From Actinomycetes bacterium (GTDB lineage: Bacteria > Actinomycetota > Actinomycetes > JAJZTN01), in NCBI GenBank assembly GCA_021848885.1, contig JAJZTN010000010.1:1-32539 (forward strand): a DNA stretch of 32,539 nt. The letters are read 5' to 3'. Below the pieces are notes generated by a model that worked only from the letters and a program-made list of their open reading frames with translations, searched no databases and was not told where the DNA came from. A program made the translations under genes and the position numbers. Below, one piece after another: positions 24,009-30,739 of the stretch (position 1 is the stretch's first letter; every line of letters begins with the position of its first letter).

Positions 24009-24952
24009 GCGCCCCGGCCACCCCAGGAGCACGCCGGTCCCGCCCACCGGGCACAGGCCCCGACGTGGCCGCGCGACCCGAGGCGCTGCACGAGGCGGTG
24101 CTCGACTGGTACGCCGAGCAGGCCCGCGACCTGCCATGGCGGCGACCCGGGACCAGCCCGTGGGGAGTGCTGGTCAGCGAGGTGATGCTGCAGCAGACCC
24201 CCGTCGAGCGGGTCCGCCCGCTCTGGCAGGAATGGCTGGCGCGCTGGCCGGAGCCACCCGGGCTGGCCGGCGAACCGGCCGGCGAGGCGGTGCGCGCCTG
24301 GGGTCGGCTGGGCTACCCCCGCCGGGCGTTACGGCTGCACGCCGCCGCGACCCAGATCAGCACCGGTCACGGTGGGCAGGTGCCCAGCAGCTACGACGCG
24401 CTGCGGGCACTACCGGGGGTAGGCGACTACACCGCATCCGCGGTGCTCACCTTCGCCTTCGGGGCCCGCCACGTGGTGCTCGACACCAACGTCCGGCGGG
24501 TGCTGGCGCGCCTGCTGCACGCCCAGCCCGCGGCCCCGGCGTACCAGCGGGTCAGCGAGCGAGCCAGTGCGGCCGCACTGCTGCCCGGCCCGCAGCAGGC
24601 TCCGGTCTGGTCGGTTGCGCTCATGGAGCTCGGCGCGCTGGTCTGCACCCCCCGCCGCCCGGGCTGCGCGGTCTGCCCGGTGCGGGACTGGTGTGCCTGG
24701 CGGCTCGCCGGGCAGCCCGCTGCTGCCCGGCCCGAGCGGCGCCGGCAGCCATGGGCGGGCACCGACCGTCAGGCACGCGGCCGGCTGCTCGCGGTGCTGC
24801 GGGACCGACCGGCCGCCACCCCCGCGGTCAGCCAGGCCGAGCTGGACCTGGCGTGGCCGGACCCGGTGCAGCGCGAGAGGGCACTGCGCAGCCTGGTGGC
24901 CGACGGACTGGTCGAGGCGCTGGGCGGGCAGCGGTGGGGCCTCCCGCGGTGA
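24005..24952 (+). CDS. mutY: A/G-specific adenine glycosylase
   Basis: MutY removes adenine mispaired with 8-oxoguanine. The 315-residue protein shows LPWR near 43-46, the catalytic glutamate E59 in [13 protein letters not shown], the helix-hairpin-helix [12 protein letters not shown] (136-147), catalytic D160 in [10 protein letters not shown] and the [4Fe-4S] ligands C214, C221, C224 and C230 (C-X6-C-X2-C-X5-C). After the cluster only about 85 residues remain, less than the NUDIX-like 8-oxoG-recognition domain of E. coli MutY; short versions are, I believe, usual in Actinomycetes. It is coupled to disA upstream and to the methyltransferase gene downstream by GTGA overlaps. Confidence 0.95.
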   Translation: MSAPATPGARRSRPPGTGPDVAARPEALHEAVLDWYAEQARDLPWRRPGTSPWGVLVSEVMLQQTPVERVRPLWQEWLARWPEPPGLAGEPAGEAVRAWGRLGYPRRALRLHAAATQISTGHGGQVPSSYDALRALPGVGDYTASAVLTFAFGARHVVLDTNVRRVLARLLHAQPAAPAYQRVSERASAAALLPGPQQAPVWSVALMELGALVCTPRRPGCAVCPVRDWCAWRLAGQPAAARPERRRQPWAGTDRQARGRLLAVLRDRPAATPAVSQAELDLAWPDPVQRERALRSLVADGLVEALGGQRWGLPR

Positions 24953-25755
24953 ACCCGGCTGGCCACGCCCGGGCCGGTCGGCCGGAGGGGGTCCCCACCC
25001 GGGGCACGACCCACCCCAACCGGCTGCGCCGGGTGGACCGCTGGCTGCTGCGCGAGGCGCGCCGCAACCTGCTGCAGGCGGCGGACCCGCTGGTGGTCGA
25101 CCTCGGCTTCGGGCACGCGCACTGGACCACCAACGAGCTGGCTCATCGGCTGGCCCGGCTGCGCGCCGACGTCGAGGTGACCGGCCTGGAGATCGACCCG
25201 GCCCGGGTGGCCGCCGCGGCAGGGCATGCCGACCCGCCCCGGCTGCGTTTCGCCGTCGGCGGTTTCGAGCTGGACCTGGACGGGCGCCGGCCGGTCCTGG
25301 TGCGGGCCTTCAACGTGCTGCGTCAGTACGACGAGCCGGCCGCATGGGCGGCCTGGGCCCGGATGACCGGTCGGCTGGCACCGGGGGGGCTGCTGGTCGA
25401 GGGGACGTGTGACGAGCTCGGCCGGCGGGCCAGCTGGGTGGCGCTGGACCGGGACGGGCCGCGCAGTCTCACCCTGGCCGCGCACCTGGGCTCGCTGGGC
25501 AGCCCGGCGGAGCTGGCCGCCCGGCTGCCCAAGGTCCTCATCCACCGCAACGTCCCCGGCCGGCCGGTGCACGCGCTGCTGGCCGCCCTGCAGAGGGCCT
25601 GGGCCGCGGCCGCGCCGTACTCGGTCTTCGGGCCTCGGCAGCGCTGGGTGGCCGCCGTGGACCTGCTGCGGGTGGCCGGATGGCCGGTGCTCAGCGACTC
25701 CCGCGCCGCCCGGCACGGTGAGCTGACCGTGCCCTGGGAGGTGGTCGCTGACTGA
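24949..25755 (+). CDS. Class I SAM-dependent methyltransferase coupled to mutY
   Basis: The 268-residue protein starts at GTG 24949 in a GTGA overlap with the mutY stop. An N-terminal basic helix (NRLRRVDRWLLREARRNLL) precedes motif I VVDLGFGHAHWTTNEL (49-64). A ribose-binding acidic residue follows in VTGLEIDPARV, then RAFNVLRQYDE and GGLLVEGTCDELG. I cannot tie it to a named family; the substrate is unknown. Its operon with disA and mutY suggests a nucleic-acid or DNA-damage connection, but this is inference. The stop lies inside a repeated GCTGACTGAGC element shared with the facing macro-domain gene. Confidence 0.8.
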   Translation: MNPAGHARAGRPEGVPTRGTTHPNRLRRVDRWLLREARRNLLQAADPLVVDLGFGHAHWTTNELAHRLARLRADVEVTGLEIDPARVAAAAGHADPPRLRFAVGGFELDLDGRRPVLVRAFNVLRQYDEPAAWAAWARMTGRLAPGGLLVEGTCDELGRRASWVALDRDGPRSLTLAAHLGSLGSPAELAARLPKVLIHRNVPGRPVHALLAALQRAWAAAAPYSVFGPRQRWVAAVDLLRVAGWPVLSDSRAARHGELTVPWEVVAD

Positions 25756-25762
25756 GCGCCAC

Positions 25763-25789
25763 GCTGACTGAGCGCCACGCTCAGTCAGC
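25763..25789. terminator. Bidirectional hairpin between convergent genes
   Basis: GCTGACTGAGC (25763-25773) pairs perfectly with GCTCAGTCAGC (25779-25789): 11 bp with a five-base loop GCCAC. A third copy of GCTGACTGAGC lies directly upstream at 25747-25757, in a 16-bp tandem duplication. The methyltransferase stop is in that upstream copy, and the macro-domain gene's stop is in the right arm. No T-tract follows on either strand. Confidence 0.7.
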
Positions 25790-26317
25790 GGGCTCGAAGG
25801 CCGCGCGGAAGGCAGCCAGGACCGCCTCGCTGAACAGCACGAACCGGACCTCGCCGACGTGGGTCAGCCGGGGGCGGGCCTCGGCCAGCCCGTCGCGGGC
25901 GGCCAGCGCGGCATCCGGAAGCGGCCAGCCGTAGACGCCCGCCGAGACCGCCGGCAAGGCGACGCTGGCCGCGCCGAGGGAGTCGGCCAGCACCAGCGAC
26001 TCGCGGTAGCAGGACACCAGCAGCGAGCGGTCCCGCTGCCCGGCGTTCCAGTTCGGGCCCACGGTGTGCACCACCCAGCGGGCCTGCAGCCGGCCGGCCG
26101 TTGTGGCCACCGCGGCACCCACCGGCAGCCCGTCGGGCAGTGTGCTGCGCCGCAGCGCGCGGCAGGCTGCGAGGATCTCCGGCCCGCCGGCGGCGTGGAT
26201 CGCCCCGTCCACCCCGCCCCCGCCGAGCAGCGTGGAGTTGGCGGCGTTGACGATGACATCGACGTGCACTGTGGTGATGTCGCCGAGCTCGCAGCGCACT
26301 GTCAGCGGCTCACTCAT
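25781..26317 (-). CDS. Macro domain protein, probable O-acetyl-ADP-ribose deacetylase
   Basis: The 178-residue protein is a lone macro domain of the MacroD/YmdB type. Motifs are VDVIVNAANSTLLGGGGVDG (19-38) and AIHAAGG, holding the adenosine/ribose-contacting Asn and Asp. VVHTVGPNW follows, then ALPAVSAGVYGWP (121-133), the diphosphate loop. The family removes acetyl groups from O-acetyl-ADP-ribose or ADP-ribose from acidic side chains. The ATG at 26317 follows GGAGGAG by six bases. It converges on the methyltransferase gene and is 68 bp downstream of the AlaX-like gene on the same strand. Confidence 0.93.
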   Translation of the reverse strand: MSEPLTVRCELGDITTVHVDVIVNAANSTLLGGGGVDGAIHAAGGPEILAACRALRRSTLPDGLPVGAAVATTAGRLQARWVVHTVGPNWNAGQRDRSLLVSCYRESLVLADSLGAASVALPAVSAGVYGWPLPDAALAARDGLAEARPRLTHVGEVRFVLFSEAVLAAFRAAFEPAD

Positions 26318-26385
26318 CCGCGACTCCTCCCCGGGTCGGGCCGGTCCGGCGCCGGCAGGCTCTGCCCGGCGGCCGGTTCGGGCTC

Positions 26386-27144
26386 TCAGTCCCTGAGCCG
26401 GACCCGGATCCGGCGGAAGCCCTTGCCCTTGTTCTCCACCTTGACCACCTCGATGCGCCCGATCGCGGCGGTCGAGGCGACGTGGGTGCCACCGTCGGCC
26501 TGCACGTCCAGCCCGTTGATGTCGACGATGCGCACGACCTCGATCGCCGGGGGCAGCAGGTTCTTGGCGGTGCGGATGATGTCGGGGATGGCCAGCGCCT
26601 GCTCGCGCGGCAGCGAGTAGACGCTTATCGCGCGGTCGGCGAGCACCTCCTGCTCGCAGCGCGCCGCGACAGCCTCCTTGAATCCCTCCGGGACCGCGTC
26701 GAGGTTGAAGTCCAGCCGACCCTCCCCCGGCTCCATGTTCGACCCGGTCACCAGGGCCGCGAAGTCCCGGAAGACGACCCCGGAGAGCAGGTGCAGGGCC
26801 GAGTGGGTGCGCATGAGCGCGGTGCGGCGCTCATCGGCAATCGCCCCGCGGACCGCGGCACCGGGCACCGGCAGCGGATCCCCCTCGGCCGGGATGAGCT
26901 CCAGGTCATCGGCGCGACGGGCCCCGACGATGCGGGTCTGGACCCCACCCCACAAGAGAACTCCATGGTCGGGAGGCTGCCCGCCCCCACCGGGGTAGAA
27001 CGCGGACCGGTCCAGCACGATCCGCTCGGGGGTGGCGTCGAGGACGGTCGCGTCCCACTCCCGCAGCGTCGCATCGGCCAGCTCCAACCGCAGGGTGCGG
27101 CCGAGCCGGTCGCCCCCGGTGGGGCCGGGACGGGGCGGTGTCAC
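26386..27144 (-). CDS. Alanyl-tRNA editing protein (AlaX-like)
   Basis: The protein hydrolyses mischarged Ser- or Gly-tRNA(Ala) in trans. Residues run from a partial AlaRS-like barrel (FYPGGGGQPPDHG, 49-61) into the editing site: THSALHLLSG (zinc ligands H114 and H118) and VQADGGTHVASTAAIG (214-229). The usual cysteine of the CxxxH pair is Asp217 here, leaving D217-X3-H221; some AlaX-M proteins share this as I recall. The GTG start at 27144 overlaps the DUF2516 stop by four bases (GTGA) and is preferred to the TTG one codon earlier. The protein has 252 residues and no alanine-activating domain. Confidence 0.9.
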   Translation of the reverse strand: MTPPRPGPTGGDRLGRTLRLELADATLREWDATVLDATPERIVLDRSAFYPGGGGQPPDHGVLLWGGVQTRIVGARRADDLELIPAEGDPLPVPGAAVRGAIADERRTALMRTHSALHLLSGVVFRDFAALVTGSNMEPGEGRLDFNLDAVPEGFKEAVAARCEQEVLADRAISVYSLPREQALAIPDIIRTAKNLLPPAIEVVRIVDINGLDVQADGGTHVASTAAIGRIEVVKVENKGKGFRRIRVRLRD

Positions 27145-27476
27145 CAACGGCGGTAGCCACCGCCGGAGGAACCCCCGCGCCCACCGACCTCGCGCAGCGC
27201 CGGGCGAACGTCGGCGAGGTAGACCGCGCTGGCGACGAAGCCCACGATGTTGAGCATGGACAGCGGGCTCAGGATGACCACCTGGACCGCCAACGACACC
27301 CCGGTGAGGGCCAGCCAGAAGTTCTTGGTTCGCTTGCCTGCCGCGGCGTACACCGGGTTCTTGTGCCGCAGCGCGTCGACGAGGGCATAGATCTTCACCG
27401 CGAAGGAGACCGCGAGCAGGGCGTAGAAGACCAGCCCCTGCAGCTGCCCGAAGACCGACCCGAAGTTGCCGAACAC
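27141..27476 (-). CDS. DUF2516-family small membrane protein
   Basis: The 111-residue protein has membrane segments at about 12-35, 52-69 and 72-88, with an intervening charged loop (DALRHKNPVYAAAGKRTKNF) and a Gly/Arg-rich tail ending YRRW. The KNFW and LADVRP positions are typical of DUF2516. The function is unknown. The order HTH regulator, HbhA-like protein, DUF2516 matches Rv0474-Rv0476 as I recall. The GTG start at 27476 lies six bases after TAGGCT and has no Shine-Dalgarno, so it is probably leaderless. Its stop is coupled to the AlaX-like gene. Confidence 0.85.
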   Translation of the reverse strand: MFGNFGSVFGQLQGLVFYALLAVSFAVKIYALVDALRHKNPVYAAAGKRTKNFWLALTGVSLAVQVVILSPLSMLNIVGFVASAVYLADVRPALREVGGRGGSSGGGYRRW

Positions 27477-27482
27477 ACCGCC

Positions 27483-27488
27483 AGCCTA
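27483..27488 (-). promoter_or_regulatory. -10 element for leaderless DUF2516 gene
   Basis: TAGGCT on the minus strand ends six bases before GTG 27476. The strong hairpin at 27494-27531 lies immediately upstream and overlaps where a -35 would be. Confidence 0.5.
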
Positions 27489-27493
27489 GATCA

Positions 27494-27531
27494 CCCCGGA
27501 CCCGCCTGCGGGTGCGCGGAGGGGTCCGGGG
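27494..27531 (-). terminator. Hairpin after the HbhA-like gene
   Basis: CCCCGGACCC (27494-27503) pairs with GGGTCCGGGG (27522-27531): 10 bp with an 18-base loop. It lies downstream of the HbhA-like gene and upstream of the DUF2516 promoter, on the strand both use. No T-tract is present. A 12-bp palindrome GGACCCGGGTCC at 27559-27570 touches the HbhA-like stop. Confidence 0.6.
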
Positions 27532-27569
27532 TCAGGTCGAGCCGGTGAGGCCCGTGCCGGACCCGGGTC

Positions 27570-28085
27570 CTAGGCCTGCGGCTTGCTGGCGGATGCGGCC
27601 GGCTTGCTTGCCGCGGCGCGGCGCCGGGACGTCGCCGGCTTGCTCGCGGCCCGCGCCGGCTTGGCGGCCGAGCGCCGGGGACCACGCGCACCACTGGCCT
27701 TCTCGGCAGCCGGCGTCGCCGCGGCCCCAGGCCGCGAAGCACCCTGTACGACGGCACGCCCGCGCTTGGCCAGCTCCGAGTAGGTGTCCCCGGCCCTGGC
27801 GCCCAGCTCGAGGGCCAGGCCGGCCGCACGCAGCGGCAGGTGGGCAGCATCGGCCTGCAGTGCCCTGACCCGCTCGGTGACCGTGCCGGCCAGGGTCTTC
27901 GGCTCGGCGTGGCTACGCAGCTCGGCCACCCGGGCAGGAACCTCCGAGCGCAGCTGGGCAAGCCGGACCGGCGTCTCCCGCAAACGGGTCAGGGCCAGGT
28001 CGCCGAGGCCGGCGACGGCGTAGAGCGGCGTACTGTCGGTGAGCGCCGTACGCAGCTCGCCGGGCAGGGAGTTGGTTGTGGGCAC
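27570..28085 (-). CDS. Heparin-binding haemagglutinin (HbhA)-like protein
   Basis: The 171-residue protein starts at GTG 28085 after AAGGA. Residues 1-105 form helical, possibly coiled-coil, sequence (LYAVAGLGDLALTRLRETPV; LPLRAAGLALELGARAGDT). Residues 110-171 are a low-complexity Ala/Lys/Arg/Pro/Ser tail with SKPAAS-type repeats. Mycobacterial HbhA has the same plan, an N-terminal coiled coil plus a Lys/Ala/Pro tail that binds heparan sulfate, but with a longer coiled coil. Adhesion is therefore only one possibility; related proteins bind DNA or coat lipid bodies. There is no signal peptide. It sits between the HTH gene (23 bp upstream) and DUF2516, as in Mycobacterium. Confidence 0.8.
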   Translation of the reverse strand: MPTTNSLPGELRTALTDSTPLYAVAGLGDLALTRLRETPVRLAQLRSEVPARVAELRSHAEPKTLAGTVTERVRALQADAAHLPLRAAGLALELGARAGDTYSELAKRGRAVVQGASRPGAAATPAAEKASGARGPRRSAAKPARAASKPATSRRRAAASKPAASASKPQA

Positions 28086-28108
28086 TTCAGGTCCTTCCGT
28101 CTGAGGGA

Positions 28109-28639
28109 TCAGCCGCGCTGGGCGGCCGACGATTTGGTGCTCTTCGTCGTGGCGGGGCCCCCCGCGTGTCGGGTGCCGCGCGACGCCGGTGTCGCCCGGG
28201 CCGGTGTCGGAGCGGTCGCGTCGACGTTGACGTCGTCGCCGTCATCGGCTGCCGTGGGGGTGGCGCGCCGGGACGGTGCCAGGCCGGCGCTGGCGTTCTC
28301 CCGCTGGAACGACTCGTAGATGTCCAGCAGAACCCGCCGCTGCCGCTCGGTCAACGTGGGATCGGCATGCACGGCCGCGGCCACGTCCGAGGCGCCGTCG
28401 CGCTCCTCGAGGATGCCGGCACGCACATAGAGCGTCTCCGCGGAGATCCGCAGCCCCTTGGCTATCTGCCCGAGGATCTCGGCACTTGGCTTGCGCAGCC
28501 CACGCTCGATCTGGCTGAGGTAGGGGTTGGACACCCCGGCGAGGTCGGCGAGCTGGCGCAGCGAGATCCGCGCCGTGTGGCGCTGCGCCCGGATGTAGTC
28601 CCCGATCGACTCCATGCGGATACCGGTCATGACCTCCAT
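28109..28639 (-). CDS. XRE-family helix-turn-helix regulator (Rv0474-like)
   Basis: Residues about 12-76 are an XRE helix-turn-helix domain: IGDYIRAQRHTARISLRQLA, then DLAGVSNPYLSQIERGLRKP and LRISAETLYVRAGIL. A helical stretch TLTERQRRVLLDIYESFQRE follows. The remaining tail is Ala/Thr/Asp-rich and probably disordered. The start is uncertain: ATGs at 28639, 28630 and 28615 are all possible, and 28630 gives the N-terminus closest in length to homologues. The gene is followed 23 bp later by the HbhA-like gene, so they likely share a promoter. Four phased GCAAG elements directly upstream suggest autoregulation. Confidence 0.88.
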   Translation of the reverse strand: MEVMTGIRMESIGDYIRAQRHTARISLRQLADLAGVSNPYLSQIERGLRKPSAEILGQIAKGLRISAETLYVRAGILEERDGASDVAAAVHADPTLTERQRRVLLDIYESFQRENASAGLAPSRRATPTAADDGDDVNVDATAPTPARATPASRGTRHAGGPATTKSTKSSAAQRG

Positions 28640-28646
28640 GGTGCTA

Positions 28647-28678
28647 GCAAGAGCAAGCATTTCGCAAGCCCGGGCAAG
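28647..28678 (-). promoter_or_regulatory. Four phased GCAAG elements upstream of the XRE regulator
   Basis: GCAAG occurs at 28647, 28653, 28664 and 28674 on the plus strand (CTTGC on the gene's strand). The last three steps are 11 and 10 bp, matching one DNA turn. All lie within 40 bp of the regulator's start. The natural reading is an operator for the XRE protein itself. Confidence 0.5.
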
Positions 28679-28759
28679 CGTGGCGAGTCTCACCTGATCG
28701 TCTGGCAGCGGGCGAGGCCCCCGGACGTGGGGCGGGGTCGACGCCCGACCGGGCGAGGC

Positions 28760-29194
28760 TCAGGTCTCCAGCACGAGCGTGACCGGACCATCGTTGACCA
28801 GCTCGACCTGCATGTGCGCGCCGAACCGTCCGGTCGACACCACCGCCCCGGCCACCTGGAGCGCCTCGACCACCCGATGCACGAGCGGCTCGGCCACCGG
28901 CGAGGGGGCGGCGGCCGACCAGCTGGGCCGACGGCCTTTGTCGGTCTGGCCATAGAGGGTGAACTCGCTGACCACCAGCACCGGCAAGCCGAGGTCGCAC
29001 GCGCTGGCCTGCCCGGCCGGTCCGTCGAAGACGCGCAGCCCGAAGATCTTTGCGGCCATCCGGTCGGCCTGCGCCGGCCCGTCGTCGTGGGTCACCCCCA
29101 CCAGGGCCAGCAGCCCGGGTCCGTCGAGGGTCGCGACCGTCTCGCCATCGACCCGTACGGCGGCCCGGGCGACGCGCTGCAGCACGGCGCGCAC
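28760..29194 (-). CDS. dtd: D-aminoacyl-tRNA deacylase
   Basis: The 144-residue homodimeric enzyme removes D-amino acids and glycine from t[21 protein letters not shown] is the standard N-terminus. The first active-site motif reads [18 protein letters not shown]; the family normally has SQFTL, so Glu replaces Gln. The second motif [10 protein letters not shown] at the C-terminus carries the Gly-cis-Pro pair that selects chirality. The GTG at 29194 lies five bases after the rsiG stop, so it is probably the last gene of the glycosylphosphotransferase-BKACE-rsiG-dtd run. Confidence 0.95.
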   Translation of the reverse strand: MRAVLQRVARAAVRVDGETVATLDGPGLLALVGVTHDDGPAQADRMAAKIFGLRVFDGPAGQASACDLGLPVLVVSEFTLYGQTDKGRRPSWSAAAPSPVAEPLVHRVVEALQVAGAVVSTGRFGAHMQVELVNDGPVTLVLET

Positions 29195-29199
29195 GGCGA

Positions 29200-29757
29200 T
29201 CAGGCGTCGCGCAGCGCCTCGGCGATGTCGACGCCCCCCGCTGCGTAGCGCCGCCCCACCTCTGCGGTGAGCCGGTCCACCACGGCCTGCACCCGGGCAC
29301 GCTGCTCGGAGACGGCCCGCTCCAGGGCGCCGACCCGTTCGAGCGCCGCCTCGAGCCCGGTGTCGTCGAGGGCGGAGACGTCGGAGATCCCCACGTCGGA
29401 TATCACCTGCTCGACCGAGCGGCGGCGCTCGTCCAGCCGGGAAGGCTCACGGTCCAGGTGTCGACCCAGCCCACGGTCCTGGCGCACCGAGTCCGCCAGG
29501 ATGTCGGCGAGCCGGTCGACCAGAGACCCGGTGTCACCGCCAGCACGGCGCGCCCTCTCGGCGCGCAGGATGTCCAGCCGGCCCTGCAGCATCCGCCGGG
29601 TGAAGGACAGGTCTGTCTCCTCCTGCTCGGCCTCGCGGCGGCGCGAGCGAAGCTCGTCCATGCTCAGCTCGGCGAGGGCGTCGGCGTAACCGTCGGCCAG
29701 CACCCGGTCGATCCGGCGCCGCCCACCCGGCACCGGCTGGGCCGCACGTGCGCTCAT
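29200..29757 (-). CDS. rsiG: RsiG-type c-di-GMP-binding anti-sigma factor
   Basis: In Streptomyces, RsiG binds cyclic di-GMP and holds the sporulation sigma factor WhiG inactive. The signature is E-X3-S-X2-R-X3-Q-X3-D, present twice in an antiparallel coiled coil. This 185-residue protein has both perfectly: E47, S51, R54, Q58, D62 in [16 protein letters not shown], and E146, S150, R153, Q157, D161 in [16 protein letters not shown]. The sequence is almost wholly helical with no membrane span. Homologues are often labelled aerial mycelium formation protein. No whiG-type sigma gene is in the window. The ATG at 29757 overlaps the BKACE stop by one base (TGATG), a coupled arrangement. Confidence 0.88.
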   Translation of the reverse strand: MSARAAQPVPGGRRRIDRVLADGYADALAELSMDELRSRRREAEQEETDLSFTRRMLQGRLDILRAERARRAGGDTGSLVDRLADILADSVRQDRGLGRHLDREPSRLDERRRSVEQVISDVGISDVSALDDTGLEAALERVGALERAVSEQRARVQAVVDRLTAEVGRRYAAGGVDIAEALRDA

Positions 29758-30713
29758 CAGGCCTCCACTGCTCGCTCGTCCCGGCCGGGTGCGCCCGTGA
29801 CGGACCCGGATGTGCTCGTCCCGCCGCCGGGGTTCAGGTTGAGGAACTCCCTCGCCTGTTCGGTGGACATCGGAGGGCGTTGGGCGAGCACGGCGAGGGC
29901 CGCCGCCCGTTCCACCAGCTCGGCGTTGTCCCGGACCGGGCGACCCCGCGCGAAGGTCACGGTGTCCTCCAAGCCCACCCGCAGGTGCCCGCCCGCGGCC
30001 AGTGCGCTCAGGGCCACCGGCAAGGTGCTTCGTCCGATGCCGGTGGCCGACCAGGTGGCCTGCTCGGGAAGCGCGGCCACCGCGGCCACCAGCGTCGCGG
30101 CCGTGCCCGGCATCCCGCCGGGCACCCCCATCACCAGATCGGCGTGCACCCGGCCACCGGCCGGGGCGCCGTAGCCATCCAGCAGCCGGTGCAACGCGGC
30201 CACGTGGCCGAGGTCGAAGAGCTCGAACTCCGCCACGATGCCCATCGCCTGGGTGCGCTGGTAGAGCTCCACAATGAAGGGCCAGGAGTTCAGGAAGACG
30301 TCCTCACCGAAGTTGACCGTGCCGCAGGTCAACGAGCAGGAGTCCGGCTGCGCCTCCAGAACGCGCAGCCGCTGCTCATAGGGGTCGGTGACGGCACCGC
30401 CGGTGGACAGCTGGATGACCATGCTGGTCTGCTCGCGCAGCGCGGCGACCGTCTCACGCAGCCGACCGAGGTCCAGGGTTGGCAGGGCGTGCTCGTCCCG
30501 GATGTGCACGTGGACCAGCCCGGCACCGGCGGCTTCGCATGCCTTCGCGGCGGCCACCAGCTCCTCGAGAGTCACCGGCAGCGCGGGCACGTCCGCCTTG
30601 GTCGACTCAGCACCGGTCGGGGCAACCGTTATCAGCGTGCGGGTTCGCGCGAAGCCGGGCGGTGCGAGCACAGCGGCCGCGGGCGGGAACGGTGGGGCGG
30701 ACACGGGAGGCAT
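29757..30713 (-). CDS. Beta-keto acid cleavage enzyme (BKACE, DUF849/Kce family)
   Basis: The family cleaves beta-keto acids with acetyl-CoA in a zinc-dependent, retro-Claisen reaction; the founding member acts on 3-keto-5-aminohexanoate in lysine fermentation. Starting at ATG 30713 gives 318 residues. Features are LITVAPTGAESTKAD (27-41), the zinc-binding HVHIRDE (H68, H70), IQLSTGGAV, CGTVNFGEDVFLN, VAEFELFDLGHV, GVPGGMPGTAATL and VGLEDTVTFARG. Substrates vary widely, so the substrate is not predicted. No lysine-fermentation genes are nearby. It lies 26 bp after the glycosylphosphotransferase gene and overlaps rsiG by one base. The start is not backed by a strong Shine-Dalgarno. Confidence 0.88.
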   Translation of the reverse strand: MPPVSAPPFPPAAAVLAPPGFARTRTLITVAPTGAESTKADVPALPVTLEELVAAAKACEAAGAGLVHVHIRDEHALPTLDLGRLRETVAALREQTSMVIQLSTGGAVTDPYEQRLRVLEAQPDSCSLTCGTVNFGEDVFLNSWPFIVELYQRTQAMGIVAEFELFDLGHVAALHRLLDGYGAPAGGRVHADLVMGVPGGMPGTAATLVAAVAALPEQATWSATGIGRSTLPVALSALAAGGHLRVGLEDTVTFARGRPVRDNAELVERAAALAVLAQRPPMSTEQAREFLNLNPGGGTSTSGSVTGAPGRDERAVEA

Positions 30714-30739
30714 CGTGCCACGAAGTGCTCGCCGCCGGG

